Shown piece after piece: positions 17,574 through 24,578 of a stretch of DNA of 64,000 bases. The translations under genes and the position numbers were made by a program. Source of the DNA: JACCSI01 sp963815285 (GTDB lineage: Bacteria > Acidobacteriota > Vicinamibacteria > Vicinamibacterales > UBA2999); contig CAWFGB010000006.1 of the NCBI GenBank assembly GCA_963815285.1, positions 248,001-312,000 of the forward strand, given 5' to 3'. Positions within the stretch are counted from its first letter, which is position 1. Every line of letters starts with the position of its first letter. The notes below the pieces were generated by a model, which saw nothing but the letters and a program-made list of their open reading frames with translations, was not told where the DNA came from and made no database searches.

Positions 17574-18746
17574 TCAACCGGTCTCCGAGTCGATGTACCA
17601 GTTTAGGAACAGCGTCGCGGCGGGAGAGGCCGTCACGTCGGCGTCATCACCGAGCCGACGCCAGCGGCTCAGGCCATCCGAATTGGCCAGGACCACGAAC
17701 GTGATCTGCCGCTCGGGGATCTTGACAATCAGCGAAGACGACTCGAGCCCGTGGCCATAGTGCCACACCAGCCGGTGGCCGTGGGTCTCCTGTACGAACC
17801 AGCCAAGTGCGTACGGGAGCGACCGACCGTCTGGCGCCACCGGAGCCTGCCATGCCCGCGCTCGAGCTGACTGACTCAGCAGGCGGCCCTGGTCTAACGC
17901 CATCGAAAAGCGAACCACGTCGGTAGCCGAGGCAACCAGGCCGCTTGTCGTGGATAGTGTGAACCCATGCGGTACCGGGCGCATTGGCCCAATGAGACCT
18001 GTTGGCCAAATCCAACGACCCCAGGCGCGCGCGTAGCCCTGCGCCAAAGCCGCCTCGATAGGTTCTCGTTCAAGCCCGGACGCAGCGAAGACAGCACGAC
18101 CACGCTCGACATCCTCAGCACTCACGGTGAGTGACATCAGGAGCGTCCAGAATCCCTGAGGATCTCCAGGATTGGGCGCTGTCTCTGCCAAGCCCAGAGG
18201 TCGGATTATGCGATCCACGAGCTCTTGAACGAACAGGCGTCCGGTCGTTCGCTCGATCACCTGCGTCAAGGCACCAAATGCGTTCCCGTCGTAGCGATAG
18301 CCGTCGCCCGGCGGCTCGCCTGAAGTGTGCGATAGAAGGTGCCAGACTTTGACCGGTCTACTCCGCTCGATGGCGATGCCAAAGCGCGACACGGGGGCGT
18401 CCAAGTCAAGGCGGTGCTCGTCGGCAAGCTGGAGCAATATCGTCGAGCCGTACGGCTTGGTGAGCGACGCCAAGTGATAGATCGTGTCTGGTCCGGCCGC
18501 GGTGCCGCGCTCCTGGTTGGCCAAGCCGAACCCCCGAGTCCACACGATACGCTCGCCCTCGGCAACTGCGGCCGACATACCAGGGATCCGAAGCCGCACA
18601 CGCAACGCCTCCAACTCCCGTTCCAGATCTGAGAGCGTCTCGACACGAACGCGTGCGAAATCCGGTTCCCAGACGGCAAACCATGCAAACACCACCACGA
18701 GGACGGCCATCACACTGCCGAACCTCAGAACGTGACGTCTCGTCAT
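17574..18746 (-). CDS. Cassette gene: membrane-anchored serine hydrolase (beta-lactamase/esterase family)
   Basis: A 390-residue protein with an N-terminal membrane segment (VMAVLVVVFAWFAVW, ~12-26). The S-x-x-K nucleophile motif is in HLASLTKPYG (Ser94, Lys97), the tyrosine motif in GYRYDGNAFG (~149-158), and a late HYGHG replaces KTG. This matches class C beta-lactamase-related esterases or peptidases (PF00144). It may hydrolyse esters, D-peptides or, less likely, beta-lactams. Its position in a mobile cassette makes activity testing of interest. Confidence 0.85.
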   Translation of the reverse strand: MTRRHVLRFGSVMAVLVVVFAWFAVWEPDFARVRVETLSDLERELEALRVRLRIPGMSAAVAEGERIVWTRGFGLANQERGTAAGPDTIYHLASLTKPYGSTILLQLADEHRLDLDAPVSRFGIAIERSRPVKVWHLLSHTSGEPPGDGYRYDGNAFGALTQVIERTTGRLFVQELVDRIIRPLGLAETAPNPGDPQGFWTLLMSLTVSAEDVERGRAVFAASGLEREPIEAALAQGYARAWGRWIWPTGLIGPMRPVPHGFTLSTTSGLVASATDVVRFSMALDQGRLLSQSARARAWQAPVAPDGRSLPYALGWFVQETHGHRLVWHYGHGLESSSLIVKIPERQITFVVLANSDGLSRWRRLGDDADVTASPAATLFLNWYIDSETG

Positions 18747-18804
18747 ATCGGCCGATACGGCCCTCGCGGGTTGATGGTTCGTCGCAGAGGAGAATGTCGA
18801 GTCG

Positions 18805-18879
18805 GTCTAACGTCTATGCTTCAGCCGCAGCGGCTCACAATCGCGCCGGCCGTTGTCGGCTGCAGGCGTTTGTTTGGGC
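18805..18879 (-). repeat. attC site 13 (~75 bp)
   Basis: GTCTAAC (18805-18811) and a slightly altered right core GTTTGGGC (18872-18879). Arms ATGCTTCAGCCGCAGCGGC and GTTGTCGGCTGCAGGCGT pair well. Confidence 0.85.
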
Positions 18880-18910
18880 TGCCGGGTGGCGCCACGTCAC
18901 GTCTGGCTTC

Positions 18911-19192
18911 TCATCGCTGCACCGGCAACTCGGATACGGCCATGTCAGTTGACCACAACCATGAACCATCGGTCTGCTTGCGCAGAAGGCCTAGGTAGTG
19001 ACCCCGGTCCACCTGCGGCGCCGTGCCAGGGCCCGGGTGCATCGTCATGACGTAGGTCCCGCGCACAAACGCCAAGTCGTCGCATCCAACGATCTCGTCC
19101 GCCGTGATGGTGAACTGCTGGATTGGAGGAAAGGATTCCAGCCAATCGCCTTGAGGTCTTCTAGAGCCAATGGCATAAGCACCTTCCGTCAA
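18911..19192 (-). pseudogene. C-terminal fragment of a DUF4440/NTF2-like protein
   Basis: The 93-codon frame encodes FPPIQQFTITADEIVGCDDL, FVRGTYVMTMHPGP, DRGHYLGLLRKQTDGSW and a short tail, which is the second half of a SnoaL-like DUF4440 protein. The usual first ~55 residues, with the initial helices, are missing, and the only start is a TTG. I therefore call it a truncated gene left in the cassette, though a short functional product cannot be excluded. Confidence 0.6.
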
Positions 19193-19335
19193 TACTGAAC
19201 AGACGTGACAGTCCGGCGTTCCGCAGGGCCCGGCAAAGCCGACTTCGCACCCACGACGCTACCTTTTCAGAAGTAAACGGGCGATTGCGCACAGTGGGCA
19301 AGGCGTGAGTTTCGATCTATTCCGCTTCCTGGCAC

Positions 19336-19470
19336 TCACCAGCGCTTCGCGCCGCCGCCGCAACTTGGTGCCAAGCCTTGATATCCACTCCCTTCACCAA
19401 CCAATGACAGGTACAGGCCGCCGGCGAGCCTGGCCGTTCTCTGGATGGAGGCGTGCGCCTCAGTCGTCAT
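19336..19470 (-). pseudogene. N-terminal fragment of a DUF4386-like membrane protein
   Basis: A 44-codon frame starts with an ATG near attC 14 and reads MTTEAHASIQRTARLAGGLY followed by LSLVGEGS. The RTARLAGGLYLSLV stretch resembles the first helix of DUF4386 proteins, then similarity stops. Between its stop (19336) and the DUF4440 fragment nothing else is seen. The assignment rests on a short match. Confidence 0.35.
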
Positions 19471-19488
19471 GATTCCGAACCCTGGTCA

Positions 19489-19553
19489 GCCCAACGTGGC
19501 GAATGAGCCGCGCGCGACCACGAGCGCACGTCGGCTCTATTTGCAGGTTAGAC
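19489..19553 (-). repeat. attC site 14 (65 bp)
   Basis: GCCCAAC (19489-19495) and GTTAGAC (19547-19553); arms GCGAATGAGCCGCGCGCG and GCACGTCGGCTCTATTTGC. Confidence 0.88.
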
Positions 19554-19581
19554 CGCCCGATGCTCGCGTTCAAAGCGCAGA

Positions 19582-20034
19582 TCATCGGTTCGCGATTGGC
19601 CGCAGGAAGCTGACCCACATGGCCGCAACTTGCATCCCGGCGAACAAGAAGAACGTCAGTGTCCGTCCGACTGCTGGTAGAGGTCTTCCCAGCTGAACGC
19701 ATTTGACGACCCCGACAAGCGAAAACGCCATCATGAGAAACGTTGAAATGACTTCGATAGGCGTGTAGTGACCATTGGCGATCCGAGAGAGCCCCAGCAG
19801 GAACAGCCAAATCAAGACGACGATGAACGTCCAGAAAAGGAAGATCGGGATGGCGGCGTAGGCGCCCCAGTCGGGCCGTCGCCTCACGACGGCTAGGGCC
19901 ACCATGATCGGCACGATCTGCACGATGTGTCGGAGCACGGTCCCACTGACAAGACCGACAAGGAGCAAGGCGAGCGCCAAACCGATGAGGCAGCCGACGA
20001 CCACTCGTCTTGCTGGTGACTCCATGCACTCCAC
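19582..20034 (-). CDS. Cassette gene: small polytopic membrane protein
   Basis: A 150-residue protein with about four hydrophobic segments: VVVGCLIGLALALLLVGLVS, IVQIVPIMVALAVV, AIPIFLFWTFIVVLIWLFLL and the C-terminal LTFFLFAGMQVAAMWVSFL. Either M1 or the ATG three codons later (MESPARR) can start it. No family recognised. It is bounded by two good attC sites, so it is a single-gene cassette. Confidence 0.65.
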   Translation of the reverse strand: MECMESPARRVVVGCLIGLALALLLVGLVSGTVLRHIVQIVPIMVALAVVRRRPDWGAYAAIPIFLFWTFIVVLIWLFLLGLSRIANGHYTPIEVISTFLMMAFSLVGVVKCVQLGRPLPAVGRTLTFFLFAGMQVAAMWVSFLRPIANR

Positions 20035-20043
20035 CCATGTCCG

Positions 20044-20117
20044 GTCTAACGTCTGCGTTTCAGCCGCGGCGGCTCATGATCGCACCGGCCACCCCCGACT
20101 GCAAACGCTTGTTGGGC
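20044..20117 (-). repeat. attC site 15 (74 bp), near-consensus
   Basis: GTCTAAC (20044-20050) and GTTGGGC (20111-20117) with long complementary arms GTCTGCGTTTCAGCCGCGG and CCCGACTGCAAACGCTT. It is the clearest attC in the array. Confidence 0.93.
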
Positions 20118-20138
20118 CGCGGCTGTGCCAACGGTGGT

Positions 20139-21056
20139 TCACGAAAGCGCCCGAGCAAGGCTCAGCGAGTCGTCATTCCAGGCGTCTCGAGGCTCCGCTG
20201 CCGCACGCGCGAACATCCAGAGCCGGACGCGCTCATGGTCAAGCTCGAGGAGGTCGGCAAAGCGGCGAATTGTCGCCTTCGGATCGCCGAGCAGACGATC
20301 CTTGCAGTTGAAGAGATGCTGGGTCGCGTCGTAGGCGCGGTCTCCAACAAAGGGCTTCGGATCGATCAAGAGCCATGGCTCCCGCTGCGCGCTCAGAACA
20401 TTCCCCGCATGAAGATCTGTGGCCAGCAAGGCATCGTCGAACGACGGCCGTGAGAGGTCGTCGAAGAGCCGAAGACCGTCTTCGATGAGAGCCGCATCGG
20501 GCCATGTCGAAGCCACCGCTCTGGTCTCCTGTGCCCAATGGGCGGTCATCGTCGCAAGGGGTCGGAACGAGTGCGGTGCCGCGGGCTTGCGCCAAAGGCG
20601 GCGGAGCAGTTTCGCGATGACGATGTCCTGCTCGAAGTCCGGCAAGCGGCGAAGCGTGGTGCCGGGTTCGCACGGTTCAAGCAGCATCGCATTGAGTTGG
20701 GCATCCGCGTCGAGCAGGCGCACCGTTGGGTCACCATTCCAGAAGCGGAGTCCCTGCAGTTCGTGCATCCCTTCCATGTGCGGCATGCCGAGCTTGAGCA
20801 CGGCGCGCGCGCCATCGCCGAGGACGACGGGTGCTACCCAGGCGCAGCTCACCTCGGGGCCGTCGACGGGGAGTTCGAGTGACAAGCGCCACCTGTCCCG
20901 CAGCTCGCCGACTGCATCGGGCAGCCGTTCGAGCCATGTCCTGCGCTCGGCCGATCTTCGACAGGCTGCTGCGAGGCGTTTGGGAATGTACAACGTGGGC
21001 TTCTCGATTAGGTGCGATGAGCTTTGTAGCCCGTGCGATTCTACTGAACCAGTCAT
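20139..21056 (-). CDS. Cassette gene: APH(6)/hydroxyurea-type antibiotic phosphotransferase
   Basis: A 305-residue protein of the aminoglycoside/hydroxyurea kinase family (PF04655-like; StrB is the best known member). Seen: ATP-binding lysine in GARAVLKLGMPHMEG (Lys88), RLLDADAQLNAMLLEPCEPG, the catalytic loop LLATDLHAGNVLSAQREPW (Asp214, His216, Asn219), the metal-binding LLIDPKPFVGDRAYDATQHL (Asp232) and a C-terminal helix. All key residues are present, so it should be an active kinase. Whether it confers streptomycin resistance or acts on another hydroxyl compound is not known. It is ~27 residues longer than StrB at the N-terminus. Confidence 0.88.
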   Translation of the reverse strand: MTGSVESHGLQSSSHLIEKPTLYIPKRLAAACRRSAERRTWLERLPDAVGELRDRWRLSLELPVDGPEVSCAWVAPVVLGDGARAVLKLGMPHMEGMHELQGLRFWNGDPTVRLLDADAQLNAMLLEPCEPGTTLRRLPDFEQDIVIAKLLRRLWRKPAAPHSFRPLATMTAHWAQETRAVASTWPDAALIEDGLRLFDDLSRPSFDDALLATDLHAGNVLSAQREPWLLIDPKPFVGDRAYDATQHLFNCKDRLLGDPKATIRRFADLLELDHERVRLWMFARAAAEPRDAWNDDSLSLARALS

Positions 21057-21063
21057 CGATAGG

Positions 21064-21474
21064 TCACCGACCGCCGCCCCTGGCCTCGATTAACCGAAGC
21101 GACTCCCGGCTTGCGAAGATCCTCGCATGGTACTGCTCGCCCCAACCGAGCGGCGTCACGTCCCGATACTCGCGAAGCGGGCCGCCCCCGTGTCCCTCCT
21201 CGAGACGGGCGCGAAGAAACGCCCGGACGTTCGGATCGGCTCCCCGGGCGAGCAGGAGACGTGTGAAGCGCGCTTCGTCCGGCTGACCCTTGCCGTAGTT
21301 GACCCAGAAGTTGCGCTGCGAGACCACTGTCGAGAAGAGCGCGGTGTACCCGCCGAAGCCGTCGGCATCGATCGCCGCCCGTGCGTCCGGATCTATGCCC
21401 TGGTCGAGCAACCACTCCGCGATCTCCAGCTCGTCGAAGTAAGCGGCGATGTGGAGGAGCGTCGTTCCTTGCAC
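21064..21474 (-). CDS. Cassette gene: ankyrin-repeat protein, probably N-truncated
   Basis: Ankyrin units are visible: GTTLLHIAAYFDELEIAEWL (T-x-L-H-x-A-A), LLDQGIDPDARAA, and LLLARGADPNVRAFLRARLE. The first codon available is GTG at 21474. The same frame continues upstream without an ATG into a region lacking recognisable repeats, which suggests that the 5' part has been lost or rearranged. The gene is only 7 bp from the phosphotransferase gene, with no attC between. Ankyrin proteins bind other proteins; the partner is unknown. Confidence 0.6.
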   Translation of the reverse strand: MQGTTLLHIAAYFDELEIAEWLLDQGIDPDARAAIDADGFGGYTALFSTVVSQRNFWVNYGKGQPDEARFTRLLLARGADPNVRAFLRARLEEGHGGGPLREYRDVTPLGWGEQYHARIFASRESLRLIEARGGGR

Positions 21475-21669
21475 TGGCGTCCTCTGAGCCGATGTAGAAC
21501 CCCAGGCTGTATCGCTGGACTTTCCGAGGACCCGCTCGCGGCAACTGACACCTCCTTGTCTGTTAGTCGGAAGTGTCTACTTTATCGAGGGAAGTTCCCC
21601 CGTCGGGTCCAGTCCGTGGCCTCGTGCCTGCACTTGCGTGGTTCTCAGAATCCGGAGGGTCGGTTGTAT
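21475..21669 (-). other. Gap with a lone attC-core-like heptamer
   Basis: GTTAGTC at 21562-21568 fits a right core, but no complementary partner arm is found to its left. It may be half of a decayed attC between the ankyrin and DUF2007 cassettes. No protein gene is seen. Confidence 0.35.
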
Positions 21670-21969
21670 CTACCCGTTCGAGTCTCCGGGGGGCGCATCC
21701 TCATTGCTCGCTGACGAGTTCTCCACATCCTCGGCCAGGCGGAACGTGCCGGCCTCTGCAGCTTCGAGAAGCGAACGAGCCCGATTCACGTCGCCCTCGG
21801 CGACAAGGATCTCGACGGCCCCGAGGCCATCGAGCGTCAGACCGTGCGTGTGTCGCACTGACTCACCGCGCTCGATCGCCGAAATGCCTGAGGCTCCAAG
21901 AAACGCGCAGACCTGCTGGGCCTGAACTTCACCGCTCGCGACAAATACGCACTGCAGCTCCGGATTCAA
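21670..21969 (-). CDS. Cassette gene: DUF2007-type small protein
   Basis: A 99-residue protein, MNPELQCVFVASGEVQAQQV onward, with VAEGDVNRARSLLEAAEAGT. The pattern (short strand, helix with Q-x-x-x-x-x-x-L, then I-L-V-x-x-x-D-x-x-x-A) matches DUF2007, a ferredoxin-like domain sometimes called a putative signal-transducing protein. Biochemical function is not established. An acidic/Ser-rich tail follows the domain. Confidence 0.65.
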   Translation of the reverse strand: MNPELQCVFVASGEVQAQQVCAFLGASGISAIERGESVRHTHGLTLDGLGAVEILVAEGDVNRARSLLEAAEAGTFRLAEDVENSSASNEDAPPGDSNG

Positions 21970-22103
21970 ACTGCACCTCCGAACTCCACTCGAGGCGACG
22001 CGAAGCCAGCTCGGCGAAACACCGATCTCGCCCCTAGCTCAAAACGCCTTCCAACCGCAGGAGGCTCCGTCCGCCATTCCCGTAATCCCAGCTTAGCTCA
22101 GAC

Positions 22104-22227
22104 GCCTAACGGCTAAGTTCAGCGGCGTCGCACGACGCCGCCAGCGCGGTCGTGCCGGACTCTCGCAGTGGCGCGACCGCGCGCCACCGCTGACGTTGAT
22201 CGGGTCCGCTGCAACGCGGTTTTAGGC
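22104..22227 (-). repeat. attC site 17 (124 bp) with altered right core
   Basis: GCCTAAC (22104-22110) and GTTTTAGGC (22219-22227, two extra T). Arms AGTTCAGCGGCG and GGGTCCGCTGCAACGCGG plus an inner palindromic block CGTCGCACGACG. The stop TAA of the frame-corrected VOC gene is in the right core. Confidence 0.75.
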
Positions 22228-22466
22228 GGCAGTAGGAAACTCCGTAAGTGAGAGATTGTTTCCATCTGGATCTTTGAACCAAGCACTTTGGCGCCAGACG
22301 GGGACGACCAGATGCCAAGTGCGTCTTGCGGCAGGCGCTCGAACTTCTCGAAAGTAACTCCGCGAGCTACGAGCTCTCTCACCTTTGCGGCAATATCAGC
22401 TACGTGCCATCCGAGGACCGTGTGTTTGGCCGGCGCTAGATCATTGGTCTTTGCGATGCGAAGCAT
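22222..22466 (-). pseudogene. Broken VOC-family gene: N-terminal half missing and one frameshift
   Basis: From 22466 the frame reads MLRIAKTNDLAPAKHTVLGW ... FERLPQDALGIWSSPSGAKV, which is the second half of a VOC protein. After GAKV the expected WFKDPDGNNLSLTEFPTAA appears in another frame and ends with TAA inside the attC core. A single-base deletion near 22290 explains this. The first half of the domain is absent; instead, half an attC (core GTTAGGC at 22502-22508) abuts the fragment. This looks like a deletion joining an attC arm to the middle of the gene. Confidence 0.75.
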
Positions 22467-22508
22467 ATGGCCCTCGCCACCGCCGAGTGCTGCAACCGGT
22501 CGTTAGGC
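22467..22508 (-). repeat. Half attC site (right arm only)
   Basis: GCCGAGTGCTGCAACCGG followed by GTTAGGC (22502-22508) is a typical right arm and core. The left arm is missing because the sequence runs straight into the broken VOC gene. Confidence 0.65.
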
Positions 22509-22540
22509 GGTTGGCGCGCTACCACGAACCTCGGTCACCC

Positions 22541-22984
22541 TTAATCCTTGGAGCCGCACCAGGCCCCCAGCTCGCTAAGCGCGCTCTTCTCATCGAGCCG
22601 AAGGGCTTCGGAGGCAAGCTCTCGAGACACCCAGTCCGGGAAAGCGACCTCGCTGATGATGTGTCGACCTGAGGGCGTATGTTTCTCGTTAACCTGCGCA
22701 AGACGCTCGTGCGGAAATCGCTCAGAGGCGCGCACCAGAGCTGGCCAAAGCCGTCGATGCACATACGTGATCTTGCCGTCAACGAGCCGACAGACGAGCA
22801 CGTCCGGACTGTCTCTGACAACGCGAGTTAGAGCGAAGATCTCCGCGCTCTTCGAATGCCCCCACCAGCTGCCGCGGATGGGCTCGCCAGCGATGGCTCT
22901 CGCGAGCGACGGTACAGGGCCACTCGCTGCCTCGAGCACAACGCCGTGCGTACTTACAAACCTCAACGCTTCAGCTGCGGTCAT
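22541..22984 (-). CDS. Cassette gene: conserved protein of unknown function
   Basis: A 147-residue soluble protein. Notable segments are IAGEPIRGSWWGHSKSAEIF, SPDVLVCRLVDGKITYVHRR and LWPALVRASERFPHERLAQV. The W-W-G-H and K-I-T-Y-V-H-R-R-L-W-P segments look strongly conserved-type. I recall similar short hypotheticals near DNA-repair-like annotations, but I cannot name the family. The start ATG lies 1-2 bp from attC 19. No TM or signal peptide. Confidence 0.65.
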   Translation of the reverse strand: MTAAEALRFVSTHGVVLEAASGPVPSLARAIAGEPIRGSWWGHSKSAEIFALTRVVRDSPDVLVCRLVDGKITYVHRRLWPALVRASERFPHERLAQVNEKHTPSGRHIISEVAFPDWVSRELASEALRLDEKSALSELGAWCGSKD

Positions 22985-23061
22985 GACTAACGCCGCAGTT
23001 CAGCGGCGGCGAGCTGCCGTGCCTTGGCACCTTATGCATTATCGTCCGCTCCTTGTTATGC
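22985..23061 (-). repeat. attC site 19 (77 bp)
   Basis: GACTAAC (22985-22991) and GTTATGC (23055-23061). Central block TGCCTTGGCACCTTATGCAT is shared with the site at 10461. The TAA of the next gene is in the right core. Confidence 0.82.
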
Positions 23062-23454
23062 GTCCCTTTCAACTGAAACCTCGGAAAACTGTGGATCTGC
23101 ACGAACAAGGCCTTCGATAAGCACGACGAGAGGATCATCAGCAGCCAGCTTGTTCTGCCCTAGGATCTTGTCCTTGAGCGAGCGATGTTTGTGCACTTGG
23201 ATGATCCACTCGACATCAGGCGTTGAGCTCTCCGCGTCCGCACTGGCTCCGACGAAGTAGGACACCCCTTCGCCCTGAACGTCGATGTACCACCCCCAAT
23301 CCTCCGTGTCGGGTTCCGTCGCGGTGTACTTGGCTTTGGTGAGCTCGACTCGAAGCCAGTTCAGCGCGCTTTGGCCTGCGATCGGATTAACTGGGTTGGG
23401 CTCCTCGGCGCGGACGTCGAACTTGGCGGTGCGAAACGAAACAAGATGCGCCAT
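23056..23454 (-). CDS. Cassette gene: conserved protein of unknown function
   Basis: A 132-residue protein: MAHLVSFRTAKFDVRAEEPN ... SALNWLRVELTKAKY, DTEDWGWYIDVQGEGVSYFV, VEWIIQVHKHRSLKDKILGQNK. The W-G-W-Y-I-D and G-x-x-Y-F-V-G-A segments suggest a compact alpha/beta fold, as in immunity-like or hypothetical cassette proteins. I do not recognise a named family. The stop TAA is inside the attC core, confirming it as a cassette gene. Confidence 0.65.
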   Translation of the reverse strand: MAHLVSFRTAKFDVRAEEPNPVNPIAGQSALNWLRVELTKAKYTATEPDTEDWGWYIDVQGEGVSYFVGASADAESSTPDVEWIIQVHKHRSLKDKILGQNKLAADDPLVVLIEGLVRADPQFSEVSVERDA

Positions 23455-23462
23455 CTGGGTAC

Positions 23463-23552
23463 GCCTAATGGAACCCGCGTGAGCCGCGGCGGACCGATGT
23501 TCGAGTTCTGCTTCAGGTGCTCACCGCTGACGGCTCCACGCGCTTGTTAGGC
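23463..23552 (-). repeat. attC site 20 (90 bp)
   Basis: GCCTAAT (23463-23469, one mismatch) and GTTAGGC (23546-23552); arms CCGCGTGAGCCGCGGCGG and CTGACGGCTCCACGCGC. Confidence 0.82.
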
Positions 23553-24071
23553 TGCGGGTAAATGCGCCAGAAGCAATGGCTCAACTGCGTCCAGCCAGGA
23601 GCGGCTCGCGTGAAACCAGTTCCCTTCGAAACCCTGGCCATGGTGAATCGAAAAGACGTTTAGCCGATACTGCTCGTCGGACTTGCCCGGCAAATATACA
23701 AACCCGACGCGCGACGATGGATCACGCTCGTAGTAGACGGTATACGCCAGCTGCTCTGGCGGCTGATCATGGTGGCGAACGTAGAACTTGACTTCGTAGC
23801 GGCGCAGACCAGTTGGCCGGAAGTTCAGGGCGCCAGAACGCCAGTTAACAATGAAGCCGTCCATGCTTTCGGTTTCGCGGCCATTCGCCGTGGAGAAGGT
23901 ACCGGGCCCATCCCAGACGTTGAAACGCGAGACAACCAAAGGGTCCGTGATATCGATCGACGCCCCTCCGCTGAGATCGATGACCGTAATCCTCGTAGTG
24001 GGGCCCTTCGCAGCCAAGGATGTGGGCATCATCAACGCAGCGACGAAAGCAAGCGCTAGAATCCGCTTCAT
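23547..24071 (-). CDS. Cassette gene: exported protein of unknown function
   Basis: A 174-residue protein with a textbook signal peptide (MKRILALAFVAALMMPTSLA, cleavage after LAA). The mature part contains ITVIDLSGGASIDITDPLVV, RRYEVKFYVRHHDQPPEQLA and VYYERDPSSRVGFVYLPG, all beta-rich. Similar proteins are found scattered in soil bacteria as hypotheticals; no function known. Stop TAA is in the attC core at 23546-23552. Confidence 0.65.
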   Translation of the reverse strand: MKRILALAFVAALMMPTSLAAKGPTTRITVIDLSGGASIDITDPLVVSRFNVWDGPGTFSTANGRETESMDGFIVNWRSGALNFRPTGLRRYEVKFYVRHHDQPPEQLAYTVYYERDPSSRVGFVYLPGKSDEQYRLNVFSIHHGQGFEGNWFHASRSWLDAVEPLLLAHLPAA

Positions 24072-24130
24072 ACAGCCTCCCGACGTACTAGGTCCACGAA
24101 CACGGTCCTGACGAACTGCCTTGGTACACA

Positions 24131-24203
24131 GCCTAACGTTCTGCTTCAGCCGCGGCGGCCCAGCATCGCACCAGCCGCCGTCGGCTGCAAGCGGTTGTCA
24201 GGC
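24131..24203 (-). repeat. attC site 21 (73 bp), array-proximal
   Basis: GCCTAAC (24131-24137) and GTCAGGC (24197-24203, one mismatch). Arms TCTGCTTCAGCCGCGGCGG and GCCGTCGGCTGCAAGCGG are near-identical to site 15. It is the last full attC on the right. Confidence 0.85.
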
Positions 24204-24556
24204 TCCGCGGCACGCAGCCCGGGCAGCCACGCGAAGAACCGCTGCCACACGGTCTGCCACGCGGAAATTGACGGAGCCAGAAGGCTTACTGCCGGGCCGG
24301 GCCCCACGCCCACACGAATCGCCCCAGGGTTTCGCCAATGCCGGTGAAGGACACCATGAGTCTCCGGGTTGGGCCCACGGCGGAATCATCCGCACGAGGT
24401 CGGCCCCCATGCTATTGAGTGGGCCACAGCGGTGAAACCAAACATCACCGCCAGACCCACTCGCATAGACGCTTGCCAGTCCAGCGCGGTCACGCCCAGC
24501 CGTCCCGCGAGACGTGCAAGTAACGTGGCCGCGCCGAGAACCAACAGAGGCGCCAT
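24204..24556 (-). pseudogene. Frameshifted DoxX-family membrane protein gene
   Basis: The frame from the ATG at 24556 reads MAPLLVLGAATLLARLAGRL ... GLAVMFGFTAVAHS, a DoxX-type first half, then stops. The continuation MGADLVRMIPPWA is found in a second frame and MVSFTGIGETLG in a third. At least two frameshifts are needed, so the gene is dead. It occupies the position of the first cassette at the attI-proximal side. Confidence 0.7.
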
Positions 24557-24578
24557 CTCGACGACTCAGACGACGCCG

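Larger units (their letters stand above)
8352..24556 (-). mobile_element. Integron gene-cassette array without integrase (CALIN-type)
   Basis: About twenty attC-like sites separate short genes, all on the minus strand. Each site begins with an RYYYAAC-type core and ends with a GTTRRRY-type core 50-125 bp away. The arms between are complementary with central mismatches, as in attC. Stop codons TAA of at least five genes (8986, 9667, 14427, 23056, 23547) lie inside the core site, a hallmark of cassettes. The attI-proximal end would be on the right (near 24.5 kb) by gene orientation. No tyrosine recombinase of the IntI type and no attI are visible anywhere in the window. Some cassettes are decayed. 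Confidence 0.92.

Noticed and set aside
8352..24203. Reading the regular repeats as a CRISPR array or REP elements
   Set aside because: Spacing is gene-sized and irregular, the repeats are imperfect inverted repeats with conserved outer heptamers, and stop codons fall in the cores, which fits attC and not CRISPR or REP.
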